Source of the DNA: Anaerofilum hominis
Lineage (GTDB): Bacteria > Bacillota > Clostridia > Oscillospirales > Ruminococcaceae
Length of the DNA stretch: 64,000 nucleotides
NCBI RefSeq assembly: GCF_014287275.1
Contig: NZ_JACONZ010000003.1
Location: forward strand, 62,001-126,000
Direction of reading: 5' to 3'
Shown: one piece after another, positions 1 through 7,352 of the stretch
How the letters are laid out: the number at the start of each line of letters is the position of its first letter
Position numbering within the stretch: position 1 is the first letter of the stretch
Made by a program: the position numbers and the translations under genes
Notes under the pieces: model-generated
The model's database searches: none
What the model was told of the DNA's origin: nothing
The model's input: only the letters and a program-made list of their open reading frames with translations

Positions 1-81
1 CTGCTGGATCGTCACCGGCGGCTCGGCGATCCTGTAAAACTCTTTACAGGGCACAAAAAGCCGTTTAAAAAAGAAGAGCAT
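1..81 (-). CDS. Possible N-terminus of a gene running off the left edge
   Basis: On the minus strand an ATG at 81 opens a frame that stays open to base 1 (27 codons). The last codons (IAEPPVTIQQ) use the GC-ending codons typical of the neighbouring genes, which is the only real argument for coding. A weak GGGTGGG lies directly before the ATG, too close for a good ribosome binding site. The product cannot be identified from 27 residues. An 8-bp inverted repeat (31-38/43-50) falls inside the frame. It may instead be non-coding sequence. Confidence 0.3.
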   Translation of the reverse strand, partial: MLFFFKRLFVPCKEFYRIAEPPVTIQQ

Positions 82-322
82 CCCACCCTGTGCTGCCGGA
101 CCGTCCTGGAGCGGTACAGGGCTGAAAGGAAAAAACCGTCCCGGGGCGGGAAAAAGCGGGCCGGCGGAGAGAGAAGTCCCCCGGCGGCGTCCCACGGGAG
201 GAACGGCGGGGGCCGGCGCTTTTTGCCGAGGACCGCTTCCGGTCCTCGGCGCAGCCCCCGGAGGGCCGTGCCGCACCGCGGGCCGGTTTGGGGACGCGCA
301 GCACGGCTGGTCGTATCGCAGC

Positions 323-363
323 AAAACAGGCGGCCCGTTTTATAAAAACGGGCCGCCTGTTTT
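323..363. terminator. Bidirectional intrinsic terminator
   Basis: A perfect 19-bp stem (323-341 with 345-363) closes on a 3-base loop; the outer ends are AAAA and TTTT, so it can stop transcription from both strands. It lies downstream of the minus-strand gene at 475-873. The rest of 82-474 holds no gene that I can support. Confidence 0.8.
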
Positions 364-474
364 GTGCTGTGCGGTTTGCCGCGCGCCCGCATCCGGCCGT
401 CTGCCTCAGGGCGGCAGGGGCGCAAAGGAAAAAAGCGATCGCGCGCAGGGGTTTTGCGCTCAGGGCTTTGCCGC

Positions 475-873
475 TCAGGGCTTTGCGAGGTCATCGGGGT
501 CGTCCCGCGTGATGAACTGGCAGTACACATACAGGTTCTGGATCTTGGTCGCCTCGTTGCCGTAAGAGGTGCGGACGCTGGGCTGCGTCTCCGACGGGGT
601 CACATAGAGGCGAAAGACAATGGCGTCCTGGCCGGGCTCCAGCAGGTCCGCTGGCGCATAGCGGAAGTTGCTGACCGCAATGTCCAGATGCCGGTACAGC
701 AGGTCTTCGATCACCGCGTCCGCAAAGCAGCGGGTGATCTCGCGGCTGTTCTGCATCTCGACAATGGCTTTGACCTCTTCAAAAGAGATCTCCTGCACGC
801 GGTAGTTGCCCTGATGCAGCACTTCCAGCAGAGAGTTGTTGTCCAGCAGCAGCAATGGCTTTGATCGTTCCAT
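475..873 (-). CDS. Small hypothetical protein, resembles STIV B116/YddF (DUF1874) fold
   Basis: Codes for 132 residues with no signal peptide or membrane segment. The pattern of an N-terminal strand 'LLLLDNNSLL', 'ISFEEVKAIVE', a helix ending 'IEDLLYRHL', and the turn 'LLEPGQDAIVFRLYV' around residues 85-100 resembles the STIV B116/YddF (DUF1874) family, whose viral members include AcrIII-1 ring nucleases that cleave cyclic tetra-adenylate. The family's 'GHxST' catalytic histidine is replaced here (FADAV), so that activity is not expected. The C-terminal 30 residues are extra. It is monocistronic: own promoter at 920-949 and a terminator at 323-363. Start chosen at the ATG preceded by GGGTGAAAGAGG. 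Family assignment is tentative; the gene itself is well supported. Confidence 0.75.
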   Translation of the reverse strand: MERSKPLLLLDNNSLLEVLHQGNYRVQEISFEEVKAIVEMQNSREITRCFADAVIEDLLYRHLDIAVSNFRYAPADLLEPGQDAIVFRLYVTPSETQPSVRTSYGNEATKIQNLYVYCQFITRDDPDDLAKP

Positions 874-919
874 CCTCTTTCACCCTTTCACTGAAAAGTA
901 AAAACTGTCTGACAGCCTC

Positions 920-949
920 ATCATACCGCGCCCCAACTGGAATTGTCAA
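920..949 (-). promoter_or_regulatory. Sigma-A promoter of the B116-like gene
   Basis: Read on the minus strand: TTGACA (949-944), 18-bp spacer, TATGAT (925-920). It lies about 50 bp upstream of the ATG at 873. Confidence 0.75.
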
Positions 950-1104
950 TTATTGTTAAAATAATAACAAAAAATTAAAATTATTTATGCATTTTGCCAA
1001 AAACATTTCATTCCTGTTGACCAAAACAGGAGGCCTGCGGCCACCTGCTTTCCGGCGGCGGCAGAGGGCGGCGGGCACAAAAACTTTTTCTTTTGAACAG
1101 TGTT

Positions 1105-1113
1105 TGTTATAAT
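1105..1113 (+). promoter_or_regulatory. Extended -10 promoter of the malic enzyme gene
   Basis: TGTTATAAT is a perfect -10 hexamer with the TGn extension, about 50 bp before the start codon. The -35 region is only a T tract, as is common with extended -10 promoters. Confidence 0.65.
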
Positions 1114-1163
1114 GGGGGAAAACAGGACGCTGCGCGGCGGCGCGGGAGAAAGGGAGTCGTTTT

Positions 1164-2348
1164 ATGGCGGAGCAGATGGACAGGCGGCAGCAGGCGCTGG
1201 AGGCGCACAAAAAGTGGCAGGGCAAGATCGAGGTGACCAGCAGGGCGAAACTGGAGACCATGGCGGATCTGGCGGTGGCCTATACGCCCGGGGTGGCCGA
1301 ACCTTGCAAAGAGATCGAAAAAGAGGAGGACTTGAGCTATACCTATACCCGCCGCGGCAATCTGGTGGCTGTCGTCACCGACGGCACGGCCGTGCTGGGG
1401 CTGGGGGACATCGGCCCGGCGGCGGGCATGCCGGTCATGGAGGGCAAATGCGTGCTCTTCAAAGAGTTCGGCGGCGTGGACGCGTTTCCCATCTGCATCG
1501 ACTCCAAGGACCCGGACGAGATCGTGCGCACCGTGCAGCTGATCTCCAAGAGCTTCGGCGGCATCAATCTGGAGGACATCTCGGCCCCGCGCTGCTTTGA
1601 GATCGAGCGGCGGCTGCAGGAGGTGTGCGATATCCCCGTGTTTCACGACGACCAGCACGGCACGGCGATCGTGCTTTCGGCAGCCCTGATCAACGCGCTC
1701 AAGGTGGTGGGCAAGCCGGAGGGCAGCGTGCGGGTGGTCATCAACGGCGCGGGCGCGGCAGGCATCTCCATCGCCCGGCTGATCCTGCAGATGAAGCTGG
1801 GCAGCGTGACGCTGGTGGACCGCTTCGGCATCGTTTATGACGGCGCGCCGGAGAACAACCCCGCCCAGGCCGAGATGGCAAAGGTCACTAACCTTGAGGG
1901 CCGCCGCGGCGGGCTGGCCGAGGCGCTGCAGGGGGCGGACGTCTTTGTGGGCGTCTCCCGGCCGGGCCTGGTCACGGCGGAGATGGTGCGCGCCATGGCC
2001 GAGCGCCCCATCCTTTTCCCGATGGCGAACCCCACGCCGGAGATCTTCCCCGAAGAGGCGAAGGCCGGCGGCGCGGCGGTGGTGGGCACTGGGCGCAGCG
2101 ACTATCCCAACCAGGTCAACAATATCCTGGCGTTTCCCGGCATCTTCAAGGGGGCGCTGGCGGTGCGCGCGCCCCGCATCACCGACAGCATGAAAGAGGC
2201 GGCTGCCCGCGGCATCGCGGCGGCGGTGCCGCTGGAGGAGCTCTGCGCCGATCATATCCTGCCCACCGCCTTTGACCGCGGCGTGGCGGACATCGTGGCG
2301 AAAGCCGTGGCCGACGAGGCCGTGCGGCTGGGCATCGCCCGGGCCTGA
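1164..2348 (+). CDS. Malic enzyme, NAD(P)-dependent (malate to pyruvate + CO2)
   Basis: Short bacterial-type malic enzyme (394 residues), cytosolic, oxidatively decarboxylating malate to pyruvate. Visible hallmarks are 'YTPGVAEPCKEI' near residue 33, 'VTDGTAVLGLGDIG' near 75, the substrate/metal region with 'FPICIDSKDP' near 110, 'VFHDDQHGTAIV' near 155-165 and the Rossmann loop 'INGAGAAG' near 192. 'PNQVNNILAFPGIFKGAL' near 315-332 is also characteristic. Length is normal for the group lacking the PTA domain. An AGAAAGGGAG sequence precedes the ATG. It is followed by prmA after 76 bp without a clear terminator, so cotranscription is possible. Cofactor preference (NAD or NADP) cannot be decided from the sequence by eye. 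Confidence 0.95.
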   Translation: MAEQMDRRQQALEAHKKWQGKIEVTSRAKLETMADLAVAYTPGVAEPCKEIEKEEDLSYTYTRRGNLVAVVTDGTAVLGLGDIGPAAGMPVMEGKCVLFKEFGGVDAFPICIDSKDPDEIVRTVQLISKSFGGINLEDISAPRCFEIERRLQEVCDIPVFHDDQHGTAIVLSAALINALKVVGKPEGSVRVVINGAGAAGISIARLILQMKLGSVTLVDRFGIVYDGAPENNPAQAEMAKVTNLEGRRGGLAEALQGADVFVGVSRPGLVTAEMVRAMAERPILFPMANPTPEIFPEEAKAGGAAVVGTGRSDYPNQVNNILAFPGIFKGALAVRAPRITDSMKEAAARGIAAAVPLEELCADHILPTAFDRGVADIVAKAVADEAVRLGIARA

Positions 2349-2424
2349 GCGCGGAGGCCGGACCTTTTGCCCGCCGCGAAGACGGCGGCAAAACACAGAA
2401 CGCGGAGAAAATGGAGGAGACGTC

Positions 2425-3357
2425 ATGGAGTGGACGGATATCAGGATCACGGTGCCCAAAGCGGAGGCGGAGACCGCGGAGGCCATCGCCACCGGCATTG
2501 CGGGCGGCGGCATTTATATTGAGGACTATTCGGACCTGGAAGAGCAGGTGGAGGCCATCGCCCACGTGGACCTGATCGAGCAGGAGCTGCGGGACAAAGA
2601 CCGCAGCGTCGTGGCGGTCCACCTTTACCTCTCGCCGGACGAGAACCCGGCCGAGGTGCTGGAGCTGCTGCGGGAACGGCTGCAGAAAGCAGAGCTGCAC
2701 GCGCAGCTCTCCGTGACGGGCGTGGAAGAGGCGGACTGGGAAAACGGGTGGAAAGCGTTCTACCACGCCATGGAGCTGGGCCGGCGGCTGGCCGTCTGCC
2801 CCAGCTGGGAGAGCTATGACCAGCCGGGCCGGACGGTGCTGCGGCTGGACCCGGGCATGGCGTTCGGCACCGGCACCCACGAGACCACCTCCCTCTGCCT
2901 GACGGCGCTGGACGAGCTGGTGAAAGGGGGCGAGCGGCTGCTGGATATCGGCACCGGCAGCGGCATCCTGGCCATTGCCGCCCTGCTGCTGGGCGCGCGG
3001 GAGGCCGACGGGGTGGACATCGACCCCATGTGCGTGCGCACGGCGGGGGAGAACGCGGCGCTCAACGGCGTGGCGGAGCGCTTTGCCGTCAAGGTGGGCG
3101 ATCTGTCCGATCAGGCGGCGGGCATCTATGACCTGATCACCGCCAATATCGTGGCAAACGCCATCATCAGCCTGGCGCCGCAGGTGCCCGCGCTGTTGGG
3201 GGAAACGGGCACCTTTATCGCCAGCGGCATCATTGACGAGCGGGAGGCCGAGGTGGCCGCCGCCATCCGGCAGGCCGGGCTGGAGGTGCGGGACATCCGC
3301 CGGCAGAACGGATGGGTCTGTATTTTGGCCGGGCGTCCGGCGGGGGACGGAAAATGA
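2425..3357 (+). CDS. prmA: Ribosomal protein L11 methyltransferase
   Basis: SAM-dependent enzyme that trimethylates ribosomal protein L11. The start at 2425 follows AAATGGAGGAGACGTC, giving 310 residues, the normal family length; an upstream in-frame extension lacks a ribosome binding site. N-terminal substrate-binding domain (1-about 115, 'WTDIRITVP'), then the methyltransferase domain with 'DPGMAFGTGTHETT' near 142, the SAM loop 'LLDIGTGSGILAIAA' near 171 and 'ANIVANAII' near 241. The stop overlaps the rsmE start (ATGA), so the two modification enzymes are translationally coupled, an arrangement common in Firmicutes. Confidence 0.96.
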   Translation: MEWTDIRITVPKAEAETAEAIATGIAGGGIYIEDYSDLEEQVEAIAHVDLIEQELRDKDRSVVAVHLYLSPDENPAEVLELLRERLQKAELHAQLSVTGVEEADWENGWKAFYHAMELGRRLAVCPSWESYDQPGRTVLRLDPGMAFGTGTHETTSLCLTALDELVKGGERLLDIGTGSGILAIAALLLGAREADGVDIDPMCVRTAGENAALNGVAERFAVKVGDLSDQAAGIYDLITANIVANAIISLAPQVPALLGETGTFIASGIIDEREAEVAAAIRQAGLEVRDIRRQNGWVCILAGRPAGDGK

Positions 3358-4091
3358 GCCACCGGTATTTTACCAGCAGAGTGGAGGGCGGCGCCGCCTT
3401 TCTGGAAGGGGACGAGGCCGCGCATCTCGCCCGGGTGCTGCGGGCAAAGCCCGGCGACACGGTGACGCTGTGCGACGGGGCGGGCACCGACTACGAGGCG
3501 CGCATCGAGGAGGCACGGGCGGACCTTGTCCGTCTGACAGTAATTTCCTCCCGCGCCAGTGAATCGGAACCCGCCCTCCCGGTCACCCTATACGTGGGGA
3601 TACCAAAGGGCGACAAGCTGGAGTTCATCATCCAGAAAGCCACCGAGCTGGGCGCGGTGCGCATCGTGCCTTTTGTCAGCCGCTTTTGTGTGGCAAAGCC
3701 GAAGAACGAAGAGGCCAAGCTGGTGCGTTACGCCCGCATTGCCAGGGAGGCCGCTAAGCAGAGCGGGCGGGGCCGCATCCCCGAAGTGTGCGCGGCCATC
3801 TCCTTTTCTCAGCTGTGCGCCGAAGCGGCAGGATACGGCGCGGCGCTGTTCTGTTACGAGGGCGGGGGCGAGGCCCTTGTCCCGGGGGGAAGCTTACATA
3901 GCCGGCTGGCGGGCGCAGCAAGCGCAGCCATCATCACCGGCGCGGAGGGCGGCTTCTCCCCGGAAGAGGCGCGGCAGGCGCAGAGCGCAGGCTGCACCCT
4001 TCTCGGCCTCGGGCCCCGCATTTTGCGGTGCGAGACGGCTCCCCTTGCGGCGCTGAGCGCGGTGATGGCGCTGACCGGCAATCTACAATAG
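3354..4091 (+). CDS. rsmE: 16S rRNA m3U1498 methyltransferase
   Basis: SPOUT-class methyltransferase acting on U1498 of 16S rRNA in the 30S subunit. 245 residues from the ATG that overlaps the prmA stop. N-terminal PUA-like part ('HRYFTSRVEGG', 'HLARVLRAKPGD') followed by the trefoil knot: 'YVGIPKGDKLEFIIQKATELG' starts near residue 80, 'REAAKQSGRG' near 138, and the SAM-binding knot 'ITGAEGGFSPEEA' near 198 and 'LGPRILRCETAPL' near 222. The usual T/S in the RTETA motif is C here. It is the second gene of the prmA-rsmE pair. Confidence 0.96.
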   Translation: MSHRYFTSRVEGGAAFLEGDEAAHLARVLRAKPGDTVTLCDGAGTDYEARIEEARADLVRLTVISSRASESEPALPVTLYVGIPKGDKLEFIIQKATELGAVRIVPFVSRFCVAKPKNEEAKLVRYARIAREAAKQSGRGRIPEVCAAISFSQLCAEAAGYGAALFCYEGGGEALVPGGSLHSRLAGAASAAIITGAEGGFSPEEARQAQSAGCTLLGLGPRILRCETAPLAALSAVMALTGNLQ

Positions 4092-4132
4092 GGCCGCCGG
4101 TTCCGCCGGCGCCCGGGAAAAGGAATGATGGA

Positions 4133-5023
4133 TTGTTGGTTAAGAAAGTAGTGTCCTTCGCGCTTGCGCTGGCAATGGCCGGCGCCCTGATGACCGGTTG
4201 CTGGGGCAAGGATGATTCGTCCAGCTCTTCCAGCAGCAAGCCCAGCTCTTCGGCAGCCCCGTCCTCCTCGTCTTCTTCCGGTTCTTCCATGCCGGGCGGC
4301 AGCTCGGCGCCCGGCGGGGATGACAGCGGCATGATGCCGGGCGAGGGCGACAGCTCTTCCATGGCGGGCGGCTCCAGCAGCATGGGCCCCTCCGGCGACT
4401 CGTCCTCCTCCGCCTCTGCGTCCGCCAGCGCAAAACCGGCCGCCGCACAGGTGGACGGGGACTGGCAGACCCGCCTGGTCAACGGCAGCCACCCGCTGCC
4501 GGAGGATTTTTCGGTTGAGACCGTGTCGGTGGAGCACTATGACGACCGGCTGTTCGACGCGCGTGCGGTCGGGCATCTCAACGACATGATGAAAGGGGCG
4601 GCCGATGCGGGCCTGCCCCTTTACTTAGTTTCGACCTATCGCAGTGTGAAGCGGCAGACCGCCCTTTTCAACCGCAAGGTCAACTATTATCTGGACCAGG
4701 GCTGCGACGCCGAGACGGCAAGACGGGAGGCAGCCAAATGGGTCGCCGCCCCCGGCACCAGCGAACACAATCTGGGCCTGGCGGCGGATCTTGTGTCCGC
4801 CAAATGGTATTCCAGCCACGACGATCTGACCGAAGAGTTTGAGCAGACGCCGGAGTTTGAGTGGCTGGCGGCACACTGCGCCGAGTACGGTTTTATCCTG
4901 CGCTATCCAAAGGGAAAGACCGAAGTGACCGGCGTCTCCTACGAGCCCTGGCATTACCGCTATGTGGGGGTCGAGGCCGCGAAGCACCTCACGGAGAATG
5001 GGCTTTGCCTGGAAGAGCTGTGA
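4133..5023 (+). CDS. Lipoprotein D-alanyl-D-alanine carboxypeptidase, VanY/LdcB family
   Basis: Cell-wall peptidase that trims the stem peptide outside the membrane. No ATG fits: the likely start is one of two adjacent TTG codons (4133 or 4136) after AAAAGGA, giving about 296 residues beginning LVKKVV. A lipoprotein signal with lipobox LMTG/C ends near residue 20; then a Ser-rich, low-complexity linker (about 24-100), and the peptidase M15B domain. Zinc/active-site motifs are seen: 'STYRSVKRQ', 'GTSEHNLGLAADL' (SxHxxGxAxD) and 'EPWHYRYVG' (ExWHxR). It follows rsmE by 41 bp and ends at the terminator at 5087-5117. Confidence 0.93.
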   Translation: MLVKKVVSFALALAMAGALMTGCWGKDDSSSSSSSKPSSSAAPSSSSSSGSSMPGGSSAPGGDDSGMMPGEGDSSSMAGGSSSMGPSGDSSSSASASASAKPAAAQVDGDWQTRLVNGSHPLPEDFSVETVSVEHYDDRLFDARAVGHLNDMMKGAADAGLPLYLVSTYRSVKRQTALFNRKVNYYLDQGCDAETARREAAKWVAAPGTSEHNLGLAADLVSAKWYSSHDDLTEEFEQTPEFEWLAAHCAEYGFILRYPKGKTEVTGVSYEPWHYRYVGVEAAKHLTENGLCLEEL

Positions 5024-5086
5024 AGATCGGGGCGGACAGAACAAGATCAAATTTTGCCGCGGCGCAGGCAGCGCCGGGGGTCCTTT

Positions 5087-5117
5087 CGGCGGGAGGCTTT
5101 GCCTCCCGCCGTTTTTT
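5087..5117 (+). terminator. Intrinsic terminator after the carboxypeptidase gene
   Basis: An 11-bp GC-rich stem (5087-5097 with 5101-5111) is followed by six T residues. It closes the prmA-rsmE-carboxypeptidase unit. Confidence 0.88.
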
Positions 5118-5142
5118 GCACACTTTCCCCGCCGGGCACGCG

Positions 5143-5171
5143 TTGCAACTTGCGGAAAAACCCTTTATAAT
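5143..5171 (+). promoter_or_regulatory. Sigma-A promoter of the DeoD-like gene
   Basis: TTGCAA (5143-5148), 17-bp spacer, TATAAT (5166-5171). Transcription would start near 5178 and leave a leader of about 130 bases before the start codon; I see no known riboswitch in it. Confidence 0.85.
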
Positions 5172-5310
5172 GAGATCACAGACAAAGGCGCAGGCGCGCA
5201 GCCTGTGCCCGAGGCCCGCCGCAGCCGTCCCGGCCGGCTCTGCGCGGCGGCGCTGCCCGGCGGGCCGATAGAACAGGGAACCTAAAAAAGATAAAAGGGA
5301 GCGATGTACC

Positions 5311-6039
5311 ATGACGATGCACAATGACGCGAACCCCGGCGAGATCGCCGAACGGATCGTGCTGGTGGGGGACCCGAACCGCGCGAAACACATGGCCGAG
5401 ACCTATCTGCAGGACGCGGTGCTGGTCAACAAAACGCGCTGCGCCTATTGCTATACGGGCACTTACGAAGGGGTGCGGGTGTCGGTGATGGCCGTGGGCA
5501 TGGGCGGGCCGTCCATGCTGATCTATGCCACCGAGCTCTGCCGCGATTACGGCTGCAAGATCCTGGTGCGGGCGGGCACCTCCGGCGGCTATCTTGAGGA
5601 GATGCGCAACTTTGACATCGTGCTGTCCCAGGCCACCAGCACCACCAGCGGCATCAACGACAACATGTTCAACGGCCACTTTTCCCCGGTGGCTGATTTC
5701 GGCCTGCTCTGCACGGCCGACCGCATCGCCAAGGAGATGAAACTGACCACCTATGTGGGCGGCACCATCTGCAACGACCGGCTTTACCGGGACGAGACCT
5801 ACAAGTCCAAAATGTGGAAGCAGTACGGCATGCTTTGCTCTGAGCAGGAGGGCACTGCATTTTACACCGCGGCGGCGCAGTTCGGCTGCCGCGCGCTGAT
5901 GATGGTCGGCATCACCACCGGCATCCGCTACGATGAAAACGGCAACGAGATGTTTGTGGAGCTGCCCGACAGGGACCCCGCCCACAGCATGGACGATCTG
6001 GTGCAGCTGGCCCTCAAAACCGCTGCCCATGCGGAATAA
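5311..6039 (+). CDS. DeoD-like nucleoside phosphorylase (PNP/UDP family), divergent active site
   Basis: 242 residues of the NP-I phosphorylase fold that cleaves nucleosides with phosphate to base and ribose-1-phosphate. Seen: 'VLVGDPNRAKHMAE' (phosphate site) near residue 16, 'GMGGPSMLIYATEL' near 63, 'RAGTSGGY' near 88. The C-terminal half differs from E. coli DeoD: 'SEQEGTAFY' stands where EMEAAGIY is expected, and the catalytic Ser-Asp of 'CTVSDHI' is replaced by 'VGITTGI'. Either the substrate range is altered (uridine phosphorylases also lack that Asp) or this is a specialised subgroup. The start follows AAAAGGGAGCGATGTACC. Single gene with its own promoter and leader. Confidence 0.85.
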   Translation: MTMHNDANPGEIAERIVLVGDPNRAKHMAETYLQDAVLVNKTRCAYCYTGTYEGVRVSVMAVGMGGPSMLIYATELCRDYGCKILVRAGTSGGYLEEMRNFDIVLSQATSTTSGINDNMFNGHFSPVADFGLLCTADRIAKEMKLTTYVGGTICNDRLYRDETYKSKMWKQYGMLCSEQEGTAFYTAAAQFGCRALMMVGITTGIRYDENGNEMFVELPDRDPAHSMDDLVQLALKTAAHAE

Positions 6040-6263
6040 AAGCCGCTGACCGCGCCGGGCGCGGTGCGGTCTTTCCGGGGGGCTCCGCGGTCTCTCGGCA
6101 GGGCGGCAAAAGCCCCCCTATGCGGGGGGGGGTGGAGGCCGCAGAGCCGGCGCGTTTTTCCCAGAGAGGCCCGCGCTGCGGGCCATGGCGCCTGAGGCCG
6201 CTTTCCGCCTTTTGTAAGTTTGTGTGCCCCGTCCCTGCCGCCGCGCGGCGCAGGGAGAAGAGA

Positions 6264-6416
6264 CAAAAAACAGCCTCCGCTCAATGAACAGAACCAGAAG
6301 AAATAGACATTGAATAAAAAAGCCTCCAGTCGTAGGATAGGAACTACGACTGGAGGTTTTTAAAATGTCAGGGAAAAAGGGAATGGGGCGGTTCATCAAA
6401 CGGAGGCTGTTTTTTT
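6264..6416. repeat. 153-bp nested inverted-repeat element
   Basis: Outer arms A-tract+CAGCCTCCG (6270-6278) and CGGAGGCTG+T-tract (6401-6409), with partial matches continuing inward (ATGAAC/GTTCAT). Imperfect middle arms (GACATT/AATGTC) flank a 13-bp perfect hairpin at 6323-6356. The left outer arm, centre and right arm can all pair, so the whole segment folds on itself like a miniature inverted-repeat transposon or compound terminator. The right arm contains the stop codon of degV. Confidence 0.7.
6316..6361. terminator. Bidirectional terminator between deoD-like gene and degV
   Basis: A 13-bp perfect stem (6323-6335 with 6344-6356), 8-base loop, flanked by A6 on the left and T5 on the right. 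It separates two convergent transcription units. Confidence 0.85.
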
Positions 6417-7287
6417 ATTTGTGGCTGCCAAGCCAGAACAGGGCTACTGTGCCGGGGCCGGAATGGCTGCCGATCACCGGGCCGATGAAATTGATCTCCA
6501 CCCGCTCGATGCCGTGACGGCCGCGGATCTTTTCCGCCACATATTCCGCATCCTCACGGCAGTCGCCGTGGCTGAGAAAGACGGTCCCGTTTTCGCCCTC
6601 TGCGATGGTCTCGTCCAGATGCCGGACCAGGGCGTCCAGGCTCTGCCGGCGGCCGCGCACCTTTTCCATGGGGATCAGATGCCCCTCGTCATCCACATGC
6701 AGCACCGGCTTGATGTTCAGCATGGTGCCCATCACGGCGGCCGCGCCGCTCACCCGGCCGCCCCGGCGCAGAAAGTGCAGGTCGTCCACCGTGAACCAGT
6801 GGCACAGCCGGTTGCGATTGGCCTCGGTCCAGGCGGCCACCTCGTCCAGCGTCTTGCCGGCGCTGCGCAGCGCGCAGGCATGCCAGACCAGCAGCCCCTC
6901 GCCCATGCTGGCGGCCAGGGTGTCCACCGTGCGCACCGTGCGGCCGGGGAATCGGGCCCGCAGCTCTTCCGCCGCCAGACAGCTGGAGTTGAAACTGCCC
7001 GACAGCCCGGAGGAGAAGATCAGCATCAGCACGTCCTTGCCCGCCTGTAAAAAGGGCGCGGCGGTCTCCACATAGGTCGCCGCGTTCACTTGGGCAGTGG
7101 TCGCCGCGGCCCCCTGGCGCAGCTGCGCGTAAAACTCTTTGGCGGGCAGATCGCGGTTGTCGGGATAGTTCTTATAGGGCTTGTCCCCGACGGTGAACTC
7201 CATCGGGATGACCTCCACCTCCATCTCCCGCACAAGTTCGGCGGAGAGATCGCCGGTGGAATCGGTGATGATCACATAATTCGACAT
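6415..7287 (-). CDS. DegV family fatty-acid-binding protein
   Basis: 290 residues, normal for DegV proteins, which bind fatty acids and in Firmicutes can act as FakB partners of the fatty acid kinase FakA. Seen: 'VIITDSTGDLS' at the N-terminus, 'TTAQVN' (the TSQP-type motif region) near residue 62, 'IFSSGLSGSFNSS' near 90, 'VDDLHFLRRGGRVSG' near 165-180 and 'IKPVLHVDDEG' near 192. The ATG at 7287 is preceded by GGAGCG. It lies 65 bp downstream of ptsI on the same strand and may be read from the ptsI promoter. No fakA is visible in the window. Confidence 0.92.
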   Translation of the reverse strand: MSNYVIITDSTGDLSAELVREMEVEVIPMEFTVGDKPYKNYPDNRDLPAKEFYAQLRQGAAATTAQVNAATYVETAAPFLQAGKDVLMLIFSSGLSGSFNSSCLAAEELRARFPGRTVRTVDTLAASMGEGLLVWHACALRSAGKTLDEVAAWTEANRNRLCHWFTVDDLHFLRRGGRVSGAAAVMGTMLNIKPVLHVDDEGHLIPMEKVRGRRQSLDALVRHLDETIAEGENGTVFLSHGDCREDAEYVAEKIRGRHGIERVEINFIGPVIGSHSGPGTVALFWLGSHK

Positions 7288-7352
7288 GAAACGCTCCTTA
7301 CCGCCGGGCCGGGCCCGGCTTTTTTACCTGCGGCGGGGCTGTGCCGCCGGCG

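Noticed and set aside
12..530. Long minus-strand frame at the left end
   Set aside because: Runs through a strong terminator hairpin (323-363) and overlaps the real gene at 475-873; product is Arg/Pro-rich.
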